Shown one piece after another: positions 33,111 to 45,029 of a DNA stretch of 64,000 bases (the stretch's first letter is position 1; every line of letters starts with the position of its first letter). Below the pieces are notes generated by a model that had not been told where the DNA came from, ran no database searches, and was given only the letters and a program-made list of their open reading frames with translations. Made by a program: the position numbers and the translations under genes. The stretch is from Diphasiastrum complanatum (taxonomy: Eukaryota; Streptophyta; Lycopodiopsida; Lycopodiales; Lycopodiaceae): assembly GCA_029204225.1 (NCBI GenBank), contig CM055102.1:35830585-35894584 (forward strand). The letters are read 5' to 3'.

Positions 33111-34480
33111 TTCACTATTCAATAGATGGGTGTATGCCCTTCCAAGCCATCATTTCCACAAAAAATACATGAATCTATAAATCTTTTCCAATATAACATT
33201 CAACCTCAAAAAACTTAGTGCGACCACCACCTATCATTTGACCAATTTGTGCTAGTACGTTTGATATTTTAAAAATAGAATTGACTTTCAATGCTCTAGA
33301 GATTACACTGAAAACTTGGTCAATGTCTTCATGCTTGTGGCCAACCATTAAAAATTCCATCTCAACCATTTTCAAGATATTATGGGCCCACTAACATAGA
33401 ATAAGGACCAAAGATGTATCTGATATTATTCTCCCTCCAATAATTGTCAACTTGGATACGCAAAACTAGTGCTATCATCTCGCAAACATGTGTCTTAGAA
33501 AATGACTTCACTCCAATTTGAAAAGATTCCTTCTAAAATGGACTAACATTGTGGTATTTGGATCAATTTCATCAATGATGGGGCACAACAATTGCTCAGA
33601 TCTTGAATCTTGTTTTTTATACGTATAAAACTTTCTTGAGTCCAAAACATGATGCAAGTGTTGACCTCACATTGAAGTATAATGATCAATCATTTTAATG
33701 TCATGAGTTCTCTCTATCACAATTTTTAGGTCATCACAAGTTTTCCACTTGGACTTTAATTGTCTTGTTGGAGTGTTCACATTTCAAAACTCTCGTCTTT
33801 GTATCTAATATAGTGTGGATGTGGAAATTGTGTCAACACATGCGTCAGCAAGTCATGTAGTTATGGTTTTGAATACATCACATTTACGCATATCGAAGAG
33901 GACATGATGTCCACAATGAACGACACCATCTTTTGATACATGTTGTAGGTGTGGTTGAGGCAATGCATGTTTTTTCAAAATTTTCACGCCTTACGACTGT
34001 TTTCTATGATGAATATTCATGCTTTTTGAAAAAGTCGGTATTTCCATAAAGTTTGTACACAATATCAAAACGTGCATCTCCAATTACATGCTAGAACATT
34101 CCACGAGAAAGTTCCAACAAATATTGATAAAGCTTTGAGCATATAGATTTAACAGTAATTGTCGGTTTGAAGCATAGTTTGGGTTCTTCCTCAATATTAG
34201 ATGTCATGTTTGATTTATCTCACTTATTCAAAAAACATATGAATATCTAGTATCTACATCTAGTGATTATGTATGTCAACTCCTCGCTTTCTCCAAACAC
34301 GTAGTCACAAGTTTTGACATTATTTGTAGGTGACTTGTTGAATGCTGACTTTTTTGTAGCATGTTTGCATTAGAATTTCTCTTTTTTTTTCGACCACAAA
34401 ACATACTCTTCTTTTTTGGGGTTCATGTATGCAAGTATACATTTTCACCTTAAACTTCAAGGAGCTCCAAAAAAATGTGG
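33111..34480 (-). pseudogene. DUF7869-like transposon-associated gene relic
   Basis: On the minus strand, several frames carry recognisable pieces. The clearest is 33175-33375: 'EFLMVGHKHEDIDQVFSVIS' followed by 'RALK'. The preceding segments give 'LDSRKFYTYKKQDSRS' and 'CPIIDEIDPNTTMLV'. The 'GH(T/K)HEDID' block is a signature I associate with the uncharacterised DUF7869 family, common in transposon-rich genomes. Many stops and shifts show it is dead. Function of the family is unknown. Confidence 0.5.
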
Positions 34481-34525
34481 CACTTCAAATTTTGCTTCTA
34501 GGTTCTCAAAACTTTCTTCTAATGA

Positions 34526-35022
34526 CATTAGGAAATATTAAAACTCAAAATGGGCCCTTTTTCAAGATGTTTTTTTTTACTTCACATGCTTTCAACGCTT
34601 ATGTGTCCCAATCAATGGTGTCCATCTGTGACAAACTATAACAGTGGTTGACGGACGGAAATTGCTTTTAACTCTCCTGGCCAGATTTTTGTGATTTTCA
34701 AATATCCCGTCGGACAAAACAAACGATTGTGATTGGACCACAGTTACTGTCCGAATACTCTTTTGTTGCCCATCTTTGTACACTCGAGGTTGATTTGACA
34801 TCAATAGTCATAAACTATAGTTAACTAATCCTTGTAGTTTAGGAACTTCTTGTCAGTCTTAGGTATACCTCTCATTTTCTTCGTCCTCTCTGTTATTTTG
34901 GATTGTCATTCTTAGGTTTACCTCTCATTCTCTTCATTCTCTCTGTTCTCAGCTTGTGTAAACATATTTTAAACTAATGGCTACACATAATTGGAGACCA
35001 AGAGGAACATTGATGCAATCAA
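34526..35022 (+). repeat. left long terminal inverted repeat
   Basis: Inverted copy at 41298-41728. Shared blocks include 'aactcaaaatgggccctt', 'caatggtgtccatctgtga', 'ttgacg(g)acggac', 'cctcgaggttgatttgac' (either strand) and 'ggagaccaagaggaac'. The left copy carries an extra roughly 60-bp tandem duplication near 34840-34950. An ATG at 34977 opens MATHNWRPRGTLMQ inside the repeat. Exact termini and target-site duplication are not resolved. Confidence 0.75.
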
Positions 35023-35310
35023 TATTTGCAATGGAAAAAATGTAGAAGATCAATGGATACCAAGAATATATCGTAAATATCAATGGATCTTGATGCATCC
35101 ATCCTCAAAAGGTGTTTTTTAGAAAAGAAAAAGATCGAATAACATATATAGAAGCTCTTGGAAAGACATGATAACAGATTTCAAAGTATCAGCTGCCAGT
35201 CAATCTATCACGGAAGGTTTAGTTCAACATGCTTACCTTCACAAAGAGCTCAACATTCAGGATTTGAATCCAAACGATAGAAGAAAATGCAATTGTGTAT
35301 ACGATTAGTA
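34977..35310 (+). pseudogene. ORF start inside the inverted repeat, decayed
   Basis: From ATG 34977 the peptide reads MATHNWRPRGTLMQ, 'INGYQEYIVNINGS' and 'CIHPQKVFFRKEKDRITYIE'. After a shift it reads 'WKDMITDFKVSAASQSITEG', 'LVQHAYLHKELNIQDLNPND' and 'RRKCNCVYD'. Three or more stops or shifts are present. No domain recognised, but the composition is protein-like. The right inverted repeat carries the matching start on the minus strand (ATG 41348-41346, MTTRNRRPRGT). Confidence 0.45.
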
Positions 35311-35726
35311 TGTGCATATTGAGATTAAATTTCATTACTATTAGTATTTTCTTTATATCAAATTTTCTCATGATATTTTTGTTGGTTTTGTAGATTTGTA
35401 TCCATCAAATTTCATTGAATGGCAACCAGTTTAATCGATTGTAAAAATAATTGATGTCATACATTCTGATATCCTCTACCAGATCTTTTGAGTGAGGAAT
35501 TCAGCAATTTCAGAAAGTTTTCGATCTAGACTTTATGGGATATTCTGAGGTTATTAAAATCTAGCACTGGTTCAAAAAATAATAGACTAAGTTGGTATTT
35601 GTCTTTTTCAATTTTTGTTGATTCTTTTTCCAAATGCAATGTTTGGCAAATGAAAACAATGTTTATTAGTAAGGACTTGAGTGATGAAATAATCGTCGAG
35701 TTGAGTGCAAGGTATGTAAGCCATCA

Positions 35727-36017
35727 ATGACATTCAGATATCACATCAAAAAACAAATGCTCACTTTGCTGTTGTATTATAGAAGATGGATAAAATGCAA
35801 AAATGAGTGGAAGCCACTTGATCAATATTATAGAATAAACCATCAAGAGCAGATTCAAATAACAATGAAAAGAAATGACAACATTCTTGCGATGGTTGAG
35901 GTAGAGGAAGATTGGTGTCTCAATAACATTCGATCAAAACTAGATATGTTTCAATTTGATCTACCTCAGTACTATCAATTTCGATTGAATGGTGTAACGG
36001 TACGTTATGCCATATAA
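35727..36017 (+). CDS. hypothetical 96-residue ORF
   Basis: An open plus-strand frame from ATG 35727, within the inverted-repeat unit. It is Lys/Tyr/Gln-rich ('WIKCKNEWKPLDQYYRINHQ', 'EEDWCLNNIRSKLDMFQFDL'). It may be a later exon of the gene starting at 34977. No recognised motif. Confidence 0.35.
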   Translation: MTFRYHIKKQMLTLLLYYRRWIKCKNEWKPLDQYYRINHQEQIQITMKRNDNILAMVEVEEDWCLNNIRSKLDMFQFDLPQYYQFRLNGVTVRYAI

Positions 36018-36736
36018 AAATTTTCAATTTTTTAATTTCTTAGTGAATCAGTTTCACAAGATAAATGAATTTAAGCAATTTATGTTGTGTAGATACGAGC
36101 AAGGTAGCAAGAGCATATAAAATGCATAGACATTGAAATTGAAAATCCATAGAATTTGAACAATGTAATTTTGTATTATGTCATATAATTTTTTGTATAC
36201 ATCATGTTCGATAAATATATGAACTACTTTTTCTATGATCTGTTATATGAGCTACTTTTTCTATGAAGCTCTTTCTTTTCTATGATCTCCATTTCTATGG
36301 TGGAGGACACACTGTAATTGCCATTGAATATGAATTTTTGATAACCAGCTTAATTGTCTTCTGTCGGAAATGCATTATCTCCAACGGGGAGACCTTCGGG
36401 CACTTGAACTCTAGTTTTCACTACAATCATATATCGATTCAACCTGCGCCCTATTGAAGTGCCTCCCAGTGAAGTCATCCTTGCGCACTGAACCGATATC
36501 GGCTATATTTTTTGTCTTCATTGCCTTGACTTGTATTGCCCTTGTCTTGACATATTTGGATATGTTCAACAGATGATCTGAGTGAAGCTTTGTCGCAACA
36601 AATCTGAGTGAACTTATGGTTGGAACAACAATCGAAATTGAAGATGAATGAATATTATAAAATCTCAATATAGTTGTATAAAATAATTCTGTAAATGTGA
36701 AATACATAATGGCTCATCCACATGAAGAGAAGCCAT

Positions 36737-37995
36737 TCATTTTTCTTTATCATCTATCTTTGGCTCTATGATCTCTAAATCCATTTCTCCAGATGGAAGA
36801 AGCTTTGATGGACTAGCGTCTGAAATATCTACAAGGTAGAAATTTTTCACCAATATCCTTAATGCCTCATGTCGAAAATGCCAAATCCCTTGTCGTGTAA
36901 CTGGCATGCAAGAAAAATGAGAAAACAAATTTCATAAGAAAATTTGTATTAGAAACATATGTCAGGAATAATACAAGGACTATTTGATGACTGACAATAA
37001 TCAATTCATGAAAAATCCCTAAATGAATATATGACCTTCCGTATATCTGGAATAGAGTCATGTTGAGCGAGGGTTAGAAATTAGAAAATAAAAAAAATAA
37101 TAAGATATCGTTTCAAGGCGCGCCATGAGCTTTAGTAAGATATCATTTCAAGGCACGCCATGAGCTTTAGTAATAAACGAGAAATAAAAACGCGCGCTGA
37201 ACCAATATGTCAAATTATAAATCACCTTTGCATCTATCCACTCCAGTTTCGTGTATGTCGTTGCAGCTGGCATAGGAAAGTATTTTATCAGCATCCGTGT
37301 ATGTTTTTTTGCAGCCTTGTGCATGTACGAGATTGAATTCATTTTTATGCACACTAGGTTGTATATATCGTCGTTATTTACATATAATGCCAAAACATAT
37401 ACACTCCAATATCCACTGCATTAACAAATTAGCATGTGAGTCAAGATAAATCAAGAAATATAACAATAGCTAAATTTTGTAAACAAAAATCTTACTTACT
37501 TGTATATGTATGGAGCCATAATCAAGGGTGCATTCGTTCTCACATTTGCCACGTATTCATCCACATAAGATTCTTTGAATTGGGGATAATGAATACTATT
37601 TAGAAAATGAATAGGTAATAATTCTAATTCTACAAAAATTGGTGTCTGATAAAATTCTAGAAAATACCGAACCAACCCCACTCCTACATTGTCCCCTAAC
37701 ATTTTATCTTTATTTTCTACTTCACTTGTGTCTAGTGCAGTCATGGTATAATTGATTTTGTAAGGGGAGATTGAAAATTGTAATGTCTGTTGAAAGATTT
37801 AAGATGAGTGGAAAGTAATTGATCATATTGATCATATTTATTAGATTCTACAAAAGATAATGGAGGGGCAGGAAGAGATAAATATACATGTTTTAATCTA
37901 TCGTCCGGAAAAAAGTTATTGATTTGAACATTCAAAAATGAATCTATTTCTTCACCATCAGGGCGAGGTGGGAGTGATGTGGACGAAATCAACAT
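36737..37995 (-). pseudogene. intron-containing gene resembling Ulp1/C48 protease
   Basis: Minus-strand reading with canonical splice sites: exon to 37500, intron 37499-37416 (GTAAGT...TGCAG), exon 37415-37226, intron 37225-36901 (GTGATT...GCCAG), exon 36900-36737. The spliced peptide has 'APLIMAPYIYNGYWSVYVLA' followed by 'LYVNNDDIYNL', like the region around the catalytic His of Ulp1 proteases. Later it has 'KGFGIFDMRH', like the 'DCGIF' catalytic Cys block. If so, the His and Cys are replaced by Tyr and Phe. A stop follows soon after in the last exon. Such domains occur in several plant DNA transposons. Family call is tentative. Confidence 0.4.
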
Positions 37996-38138
37996 AAGAG
38001 GTGGTAGTCAGGTTAGATTACTCTCTTACCTCTTCCATCATCAAACATATCATATTTATATGATGTAGCATAGATGTCTCGTAAACATTCCATCTCATAT
38101 CTGTGCTTCCAATATCTCCTCCATCTAGCTTGACTAAG

Positions 38139-39408
38139 TCAATTAAGGTGCACATGAAGAATTCTATATACCCTCCTCTCCATACCTATGGAAAAAGTGC
38201 TCGGAGGTGCGACGACAAGCGCATGCTTCAAATCCTCAACTCCTTGTATTCTTTCTTTGGTCCATTTGGGATCTGTAATAACTTCATAAATTAATCTGGA
38301 TTTTCTTGCAAAATCAATAATAAATATGCAATCATAATTACAATGGCCTACAAACATATAGATTTCTTTTACCATGTCGAGTAGCGGTATTTCTTGAATA
38401 ACTTTCACTTTAGTCGGATCCGTTGAGATACCATCTTTGGATATGATATGTCCTAAGACAACACCACGTGTTATCCAAAAGTGACATTTCTCTAGATTCA
38501 GCGAAATTCCATACTTCCTACACTAGATAAAAACTTTTTCAAGAGCATCAAGATGATCACAATTTTTAGATTTAACACCAATATCATCTAGATATATCTT
38601 TTTTCCTTATGCAGTAGATCTTTAAATGCAAATTGCATTACTCTTTGAAAGGTTGATGGAGCGTTACAGAGTCCGAATGGCATTACCTGATATGTGTAGG
38701 TACCAAACTTTGTGGCAAATGTTGTCTTATGAATGTCTTTAGGATCTAATCGAATAAGAAAATAACCACTAAAGCTATCCAAAAAACTCATTGCATCTAC
38801 TCCTGCCATCTCTTCCAATATGGCATCGGTTAATGGTAAATGAAAGTGGTCCTTTTTTGTGACTTTATTCAACTCTTTTAGGTCCACACATATCCTTAAT
38901 TTACCATTCTTCTTTTCTTTGATCTTTTCTCTATAGAACGGATTACAGTGGTAAGGCTTTGCTTGGAATGGCTTTGCATCATTTTCTAATGGGATGGAGT
39001 GCACTGCTATATCAGGCGGTATACCCTTCATCTCTTTATAGTTCTATGCAAAGACATCACGATACTTCCTTAAGAGTTTTTCTAAATTTCTGCATTGTCA
39101 TCTATCAAGATGGGCTCCTATATGTACGAATCTATCTTCTTTTTCATCTGGATCTTTCAAGTAGCTGGTCCATCAAATGAAGATGATTCACTTGTTGGTT
39201 CTCGTTTTGGTTGAGGCAACTCAATAGAAACATCACCCATCATGAAATCTGTGAACTTCTTAGGTACATCAGGTTCAGGATTCTCTTTATGTATAGGGAT
39301 CTTTTCGAGTAAAGATGGGGCTCTATTGGGGTGTGGCCTTGAAGAACAAGTGACGTTAGATAAGTCTTTTGTTTGTTGCTCATTAAGAGGAACAATTTGT
39401 TGTCTCAT
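38139..39408 (-). pseudogene. Gypsy RT and linker, degenerate
   Basis: Minus strand. 39408-39157 is a protease-RT linker. RT runs from about 39050: 'YKEMKGIPPDIAVHSIPL', 'LRICVDLKELNKVT', 'FLDSFSGYFLIRL', 'TYQVMPFGLCNAPSTFQRVM'. Then YLDDI (catalytic DD kept, but across a frame shift near 38590), 'CHFWI...VLGHIISKDGI' and a thumb/connection piece at 38408-38139. It resembles Athila/Tat-type RT. RNase H and integrase do not follow. Confidence 0.82.
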
Positions 39409-39954
39409 TTTTTGCTGGATCTACTTCTATTTATCGGTTAATCTCTTGTAGAGCATAGGAAGTGGGTTATTTTGTGATGTGACGATTTGAAAATTGTTAT
39501 TAGCTTTCGATTGAGAGCCGTCATTAGGGAAATTTGGGCTCTAAATTGGCCCTTTAAGAAATTTGACTTTAGAGAGCGATTAGGTAGAGAGAGAATGGAA
39601 ACCGGTACCATTTGGTTGCCGTTTTTTGAGTTTCCGATACTGCCCGCATTCTAACTACTCTGGTTAAAACTAGCTCTAACTTCATGCATTAATTACTTAA
39701 GCGTGCTTGTAATAACAGCCATACATTGTTCATATAATCCACATCCACCAATAATAATATTACAGCATGGTACCTGCACCTAAAAGTAATGAATGGTCTA
39801 TCAGTAAAAAATAATGGCCACCGAATTCCGTACCTAGAGATACGATACGTTCACGGAAACTTATGAGGGCAATCATTTTTGAAACTCTGCTCTACATAAG
39901 CACTAACATGACAATAAAGAAAACTTTACATTTGAATTTCACGCTCGAATATCG
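39409..39954. other. no gene seen
   Basis: Unassigned sequence between the RT fragment and the foldback. No open frame or repeat boundary stands out. Confidence 0.4.
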
Positions 39955-40848
39955 GTTATATCGGATGGGCGCGTGGGAGTCCGGAACAGGAATATCACAA
40001 TTGGGTCGGGCGCACTGAACTAATATTGAAAAATGGTAACTTTTGAAAGACAGCTCGGATTGAGACGATTACAACGCCATTAGAAAGCCCTCGACGAGAG
40101 CTTTTCAACGGCACACAAGATGACCTAGTTTTGAGCTACGGTTAAAGAGATGTTCTCAGTCAAAATTTTGGGCGATAAAACAGTCAACGGTCAACCTAAT
40201 ATCGGATCGGCGCGTGGTTGACTAGTTTGACTCGGTCAAACCCTAAGGGCGCCCGCCGATCCGATATTATGGTTTTCAATTCTTTTTTCTTTTTTCTTTT
40301 TTTTTTCTTTTTTGGAAAGAGCTCGACGAGAGCTTTGCAACAGCACCAAAATGACCGAATTCCGACTTACGGTTCAAAAGTTATAGGCAGTCAAAGTTGT
40401 AGGCCCCAAAACTTTGACAACCTATAACTTTTGAACCGTAACTCGGAATTCGGTCATTCTGGTGTCGTTGCGAAGCTCTCGTCGAGCTCTTTTCAGAAAA
40501 AAAAAATTGAAAATTCTAATATCGGACTGGTGTGGGCCCTTAGGGTTTGACCAGGTCAAACTGGTCAACCGCACGCCGATCCGATATTAGGTTGACCGTT
40601 GACTGTTTTACCGCCCAAAACTTTGACTGAGAATATCTCTTTAACCATAGCTCTGAACTAGGTCATCTTGGATGTCGTTGAAAAGCACTTGTCGAGGGCT
40701 TTCTAATGGTGTTGTAATCGTCTCAATCCGAGCTGTCTTTCAAAAGTTACTGTTTTTTTTTTTTTACAACAGGCAATATCGGTTTAGTGCACCTGACACA
40801 ATTATGGTATTCTTGTTCCAGACTCCCACACGTCCATTCAATATAGCC
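39955..40848. repeat. 894-bp foldback (long imperfect palindrome)
   Basis: The two arms are inverted copies with the centre at about 40404 ('gtcaaagtt...aactttgac'). Pairs seen from outside in: 'gtgggagtc(c/t)ggaaca', 'gacagctcggattgagacgatta', 'aagccctcgac', 'acagtcaacggtcaacctaatatc', 'ccctaagggc', 'ctctcgtcgagctc', 'ctataacttttgaaccgta'. There is no coding sequence. GC content is higher than around it, and the arms contain repeated 'ATCCGATATT' and self-complementary 'GACGAGAGCTT' motifs. A foldback or MITE-like element fits. Confidence 0.85.
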
Positions 40849-41297
40849 TAGTTTCCGACTTTTTTGTCTGATATCAGTTTGACGCGCCCAACCTACATTC
40901 TGTAGCTGTTGACTTTCTACGCGCGCGTTGATCTGATATTGGATTTGCGAATGGCCTTTGGTACTAAATGAAATATTCTAATTTTCAGAGGGGATATTCT
41001 AGATTCTCCCTTTGGCGTGGAGGCAACCGCTTCTAATCTACAAAGATTTCAAAGTGTGTGATCGTCTAAAAAACAAAGATCAGCATGGGAAAAGTATGAA
41101 GACTCAGATTCAATCCAAAAATTTAACACAACGAACAATGGCCTATACTCACTTGCGCATTGATCCACTATCGATTGCCGACTTTCATACTCGGGTTATC
41201 GGTTCGGCGCACGCCTCCTATACTACCTCACTGTTGATCTGTACACATGCGTGCTGATCCGATACTAGGACATCGCATGGCCCGCACCAAACAAACT

Positions 41298-41728
41298 ACT
41301 CTGGCCCGCATCAATGGTTCCTCTTGGTCTCCGATTGCGTGTCGTCATTAGTCCAAAATATCTCTATGGAAGTTGAGTATGATTGAGAACAAAGAGAATG
41401 AGAGGTATACCTAAGAATGACAAGAAGTTCCTAAACTACAGGGATTAGTTAACTACAGTTTATAACTATTTACGTCAAATCAACCTCGAGTGTACAAATA
41501 CGGGCAGCAAAAGAGTATTCGGGCAGTATTTGTGGTCCAATCACAATCGTTTGTACTGCCTGCCAAAATTTGGCTGGGAAAGGCAAAAGCAATTTTTGTC
41601 CGTCCACCACTGTTATAGTTCATCACAGATGGACACCATTGATTGGGCCACTTAAGCTTTGAAAGCGTGCGAAGTCAAAAAAAACATCTTGACAAAGGGC
41701 CCATTTTGAGTTCTAGTATATCCTAATG
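41298..41728 (-). repeat. right long terminal inverted repeat
   Basis: Inverted partner of 34526-35022. It breaks the Gypsy integrase reading frame that runs on the minus strand down to about 41735, so the unit inserted into (or recombined with) a Gypsy element. Confidence 0.75.
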
Positions 41729-41734
41729 AAGTAT

Positions 41735-42660
41735 TCTGTTGGACTGTAAGACTCTCATCGAAAATACTATAGTCCAAAAGTTGCCAATAAAATGAGAATT
41801 CCTATCAGACACAATGGATCTAGGTAATCCATGAAGTCTGAATACATGTATAAACAAATCAGTCGTACCATGTGCATCAATCTTATTATTAGTTGGGATA
41901 AAATGAGCCATTTTACTGAGTCTGCTGTCAATCACAACTAGAATAGGATTATGTTGCTGCTGCGTATGTGGTAAATATGTAATAAAGTCCATGGAAATAC
42001 TCTCTCATCTCTCTTCTGGTATAGGTAACGGGCGTAATAATTCAAGCACTTTAATCCTTTCAGCCTTATTAACTTGACACTTAAAACAATGTGTCACATA
42101 ATGGTTTACTTCTTTCTTAAGTCCGAAACCACCAAAAGTTACGTCGTATCAATAGGTCCTATCCACATCAGGATGACCAACACTAGGGCTATCGTGACAT
42201 AGATGCAAGATCCTCTTTCGCAGCACCTCACAAGCTGGAATATGAGCCTTGCCATTTCTCATCACTATTCCATCTTCTATGGAATACTTAAGATATGTGC
42301 GAACCAAGGTAGAAGAGCTCTCCTCTTGAGACTCTACATGGCCATGACTCATCTCCTGTTCCACTTTCTTATAGTGAGGATCTTCCTTTTGAGCTTTTTT
42401 TATCTAAGACAGTAAGTCATTTTCAATGACTACAAATGACATCTGATACACCACAAGAGATAGTGCATCTTCCACATGATTCTTGGCACCTTTCTTGTAC
42501 CGAATTTCCATTAGAAATTCATGCATGAGCTCAGACCATCTAGCTTGCTAGCCTCTAAGGTCAGGCTACTTAAAAAAGTCTCTCTCATGATCATTGTTGG
42601 TAGATTCTCTACCAATATCACAATCAGCCGAAGGAATATTTCTAGTCCCGATTGATCCGA
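41735..42660 (-). pseudogene. Gypsy RNase H end and integrase, degenerate
   Basis: Minus strand order: RNase H tail ('ARWSELMHEFLMEIRYKKGA', 'VEDALSL', near 42560-42450); the integrase H2C2 zinc finger ('LHLCHDSPSVGHPDVDRTY' ... 'HCFKC', about 42220-42070); then the catalytic core with 'SMDFITYLP', 'ILVVIDSRLSKMAHFIP' and 'IVSDRNSHF'. It is cut at about 41735, before the catalytic Glu, by the inverted repeat. Several stops. Confidence 0.8.
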
Positions 42661-42708
42661 GATCTAGAGTAACTAAACTTGTAAGATACGAACCCAACCA
42701 TGGCGTCT

Positions 42709-43604
42709 TGTTGTGTAAGAACATGAGTTGAGGACAACCAATTAGTTACATAAGAACTAGTTGGATGTGACCTGAGAGTGGAGAGCTAAAACAATATTCG
42801 GTTGTAAAAAGTGACCGCCAAGAAACTCAATGGCGGGTAAAAGAGAGAAGAGATAGAAAAGAGAAGAAGGACGAAGTTAGCAGGAGTTAGCTAATTAGAG
42901 AGCTAGCTGGAGAGCGGAGCAAAGCTAGTGAGTTGATGATAGTTGAGCGGAGTTGATGATGAGCATTGTGTAAATGTGTAGAGAATGAGCAGCCTAGTGA
43001 TCAAACATCGGAGCAAGATCGGGCAATCCAGAAAAGGATAGCTGATTCGATATGTTGATGATTAGACTAGTGATTGGAGGAGTTGTTGAGTGTATGCGCA
43101 TCTGATGCATGGATTTTTGTAGGAAGCTATTGTCATTGGAATAATAACCCTTGGAATACTCCTTAGCAATTATGCGTACTATTTGTTGCATATAGTTGTG
43201 TGTTGAGTACTTGTGATACTCTGTGGTTAATCAATATAAATTGTGAATGAGAGTGAGAGTCTATCTACGGCATAAGTATGAGATTATAGATCTATAGTTT
43301 GTGAATAGTGAACTCATAAGAAGCATGACAAGTGAGTAGATCTTATTAGAGTACCAAAATGACAGGCCAGAATTGTAATGTTGAATGCTTAGGATTAGTT
43401 TGTTAATTTAATGCTTGCCATGTTCCACTCATTGTGGAAATGTTGATGGATCGAGATCTGTTATGAGTGATAGTGTTTTTGGTTGATTGAGTAAAAGTGA
43501 TAGGTTGCTTGATTGGCAGGTTCAGGTTCTAAGCATATGTTTGTGACCAGAAAGAGAATTCCGCATTAGTAGAAAATTAATGAGAGAGAAATTTTTACCA
43601 AACA
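42709..43604 (+). repeat. probable Gypsy LTR
   Basis: The segment precedes a degenerate PBS-like TTGGGGCCGTTGAC at 43605 and ends ACCAAACA. Start placed at TGTTGTGTAAG by the TG rule. No second copy in the window, so boundaries are inferred. Confidence 0.4.
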
Positions 43605-43768
43605 TTGGGGCCGTTGACGACTCACTTAGGTTAGTGCATGTTACGATCAATTTTCAATAGAAATATCAATTGCATCCAATTTTCCTTGTTTATTTTTCAA
43701 TATTTTCTTGCTTACTAGATTCTAATTTACTTAATATTTTCTTGTCTTGTTTCACGTGACACTTCCTA

Positions 43769-45000
43769 TTGAAAGACGCCCTAACCTTGTTTTTACTTGT
43801 GCAGACATTTATCACAGTTAATCGACTAGAGCCTATAAGAGAAGAAGACGAAGAATCAGATGATGAGGATCATCATTTTGATAACCGCCAAGAAAATTTA
43901 AAAGAAGAAAGAAGAGAATGTCCTGTTGAAGGAATTATTGAACAAAGAATAACCGAAAGGTCACACACTGTGGATATGCGGGATGAGTTTGAAAATATAA
44001 ACAAAATACATAAGAGTCAGTTAGATGAGATCCAAAAGGTCTTAAAAGATCTTCAAATCCAGAATACATATGCAAGATGAGAGGGCGTATGGTGTTCTAT
44101 CTGTAGGGGGAATCACACTGGAGTGAATGTCCGAATAAGGGTCCAACACACTATCAATCTAGATGTGTGTTCTGTAATAGATCTGATCATGAATCTTTTG
44201 AGTGCACCTACAATCTAGTTAATCAATCTAGACAACGACAGAGACCACCGACTCCTGCGTATCAATCTCGTGCGCAGCAGCCACAAGAAGTATCTGGTAC
44301 ATCACAAAATTAAAATAAGGTCGCAGTCCTGCAAGAATGACGGGTAATAATAACCAACTGTTGCCTAGAAATAAGAATCCTGCACATGTAAACTACATAG
44401 ATGAGGAAGGATCTTGCTCTTACGATTCTTCATGTTACTCAAAGGGGACTCCCAACTCTGATTCTTATGCGAGTCCCGAATCACCTACCCAATGTGGCTA
44501 TGTTGTCACACCAACAACCAAATTTAATGGTTGTTGGGTCTATGGGCAATGGGTTACTTGTGAATCAACAAAAGCCTAACAAGCGTGCTGAGAAACATGT
44601 GGAAGAACTCATTGTTATAAGGATTGCCCTTCTCAAGAAAAAGAGACTATGCCCGCTAGGCATGTCCAAGAACAAGCAATTCGGGTGATGACAATAGCTC
44701 AATTGCAACAAAAAAATATAAACTACACTAGATCTAAGAGTAAGAACATCGAAGAAGAAGAGTTTTTTGCTACTTCAATGTCTCCTAGATCTTATCCAAA
44801 TCCTATAGTCGAGCATGAGAAGTATAAGCAAGTTCAAGATGAGCTGCTACGAGAGTACGAAAATGAACCTATTCCATTAACCGAGAAAACTAAACAAAAA
44901 CATTTGCCACGACTTTTAGGAATAGAGATCATATCCGATCTTCTGCAGTCTCAAATCACATTGCCTTTCCATACTATTCTGAAGTTATCTGGACCCTTAC
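43769..45000 (+). pseudogene. Gypsy gag with paired zinc knuckles, degenerate
   Basis: 43769-44080 encodes a Glu/Asp-rich helical segment. Then, after a shift, two knuckles: 'CSICRG..HWSEC' (about 44098-44130) and 'CVFCNRSDHESFEC' (about 44170-44210). 44337-44579 is Asn/Ser-rich with 'CGYVVTP'. A further 'THCYKDCPSQ' precedes 44649-45029, a linker to protease. Frame changes occur at least three times. Confidence 0.7.
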
Positions 45001-45029
45001 ACAAAATCCTAACCCGAGAACTACATTAG

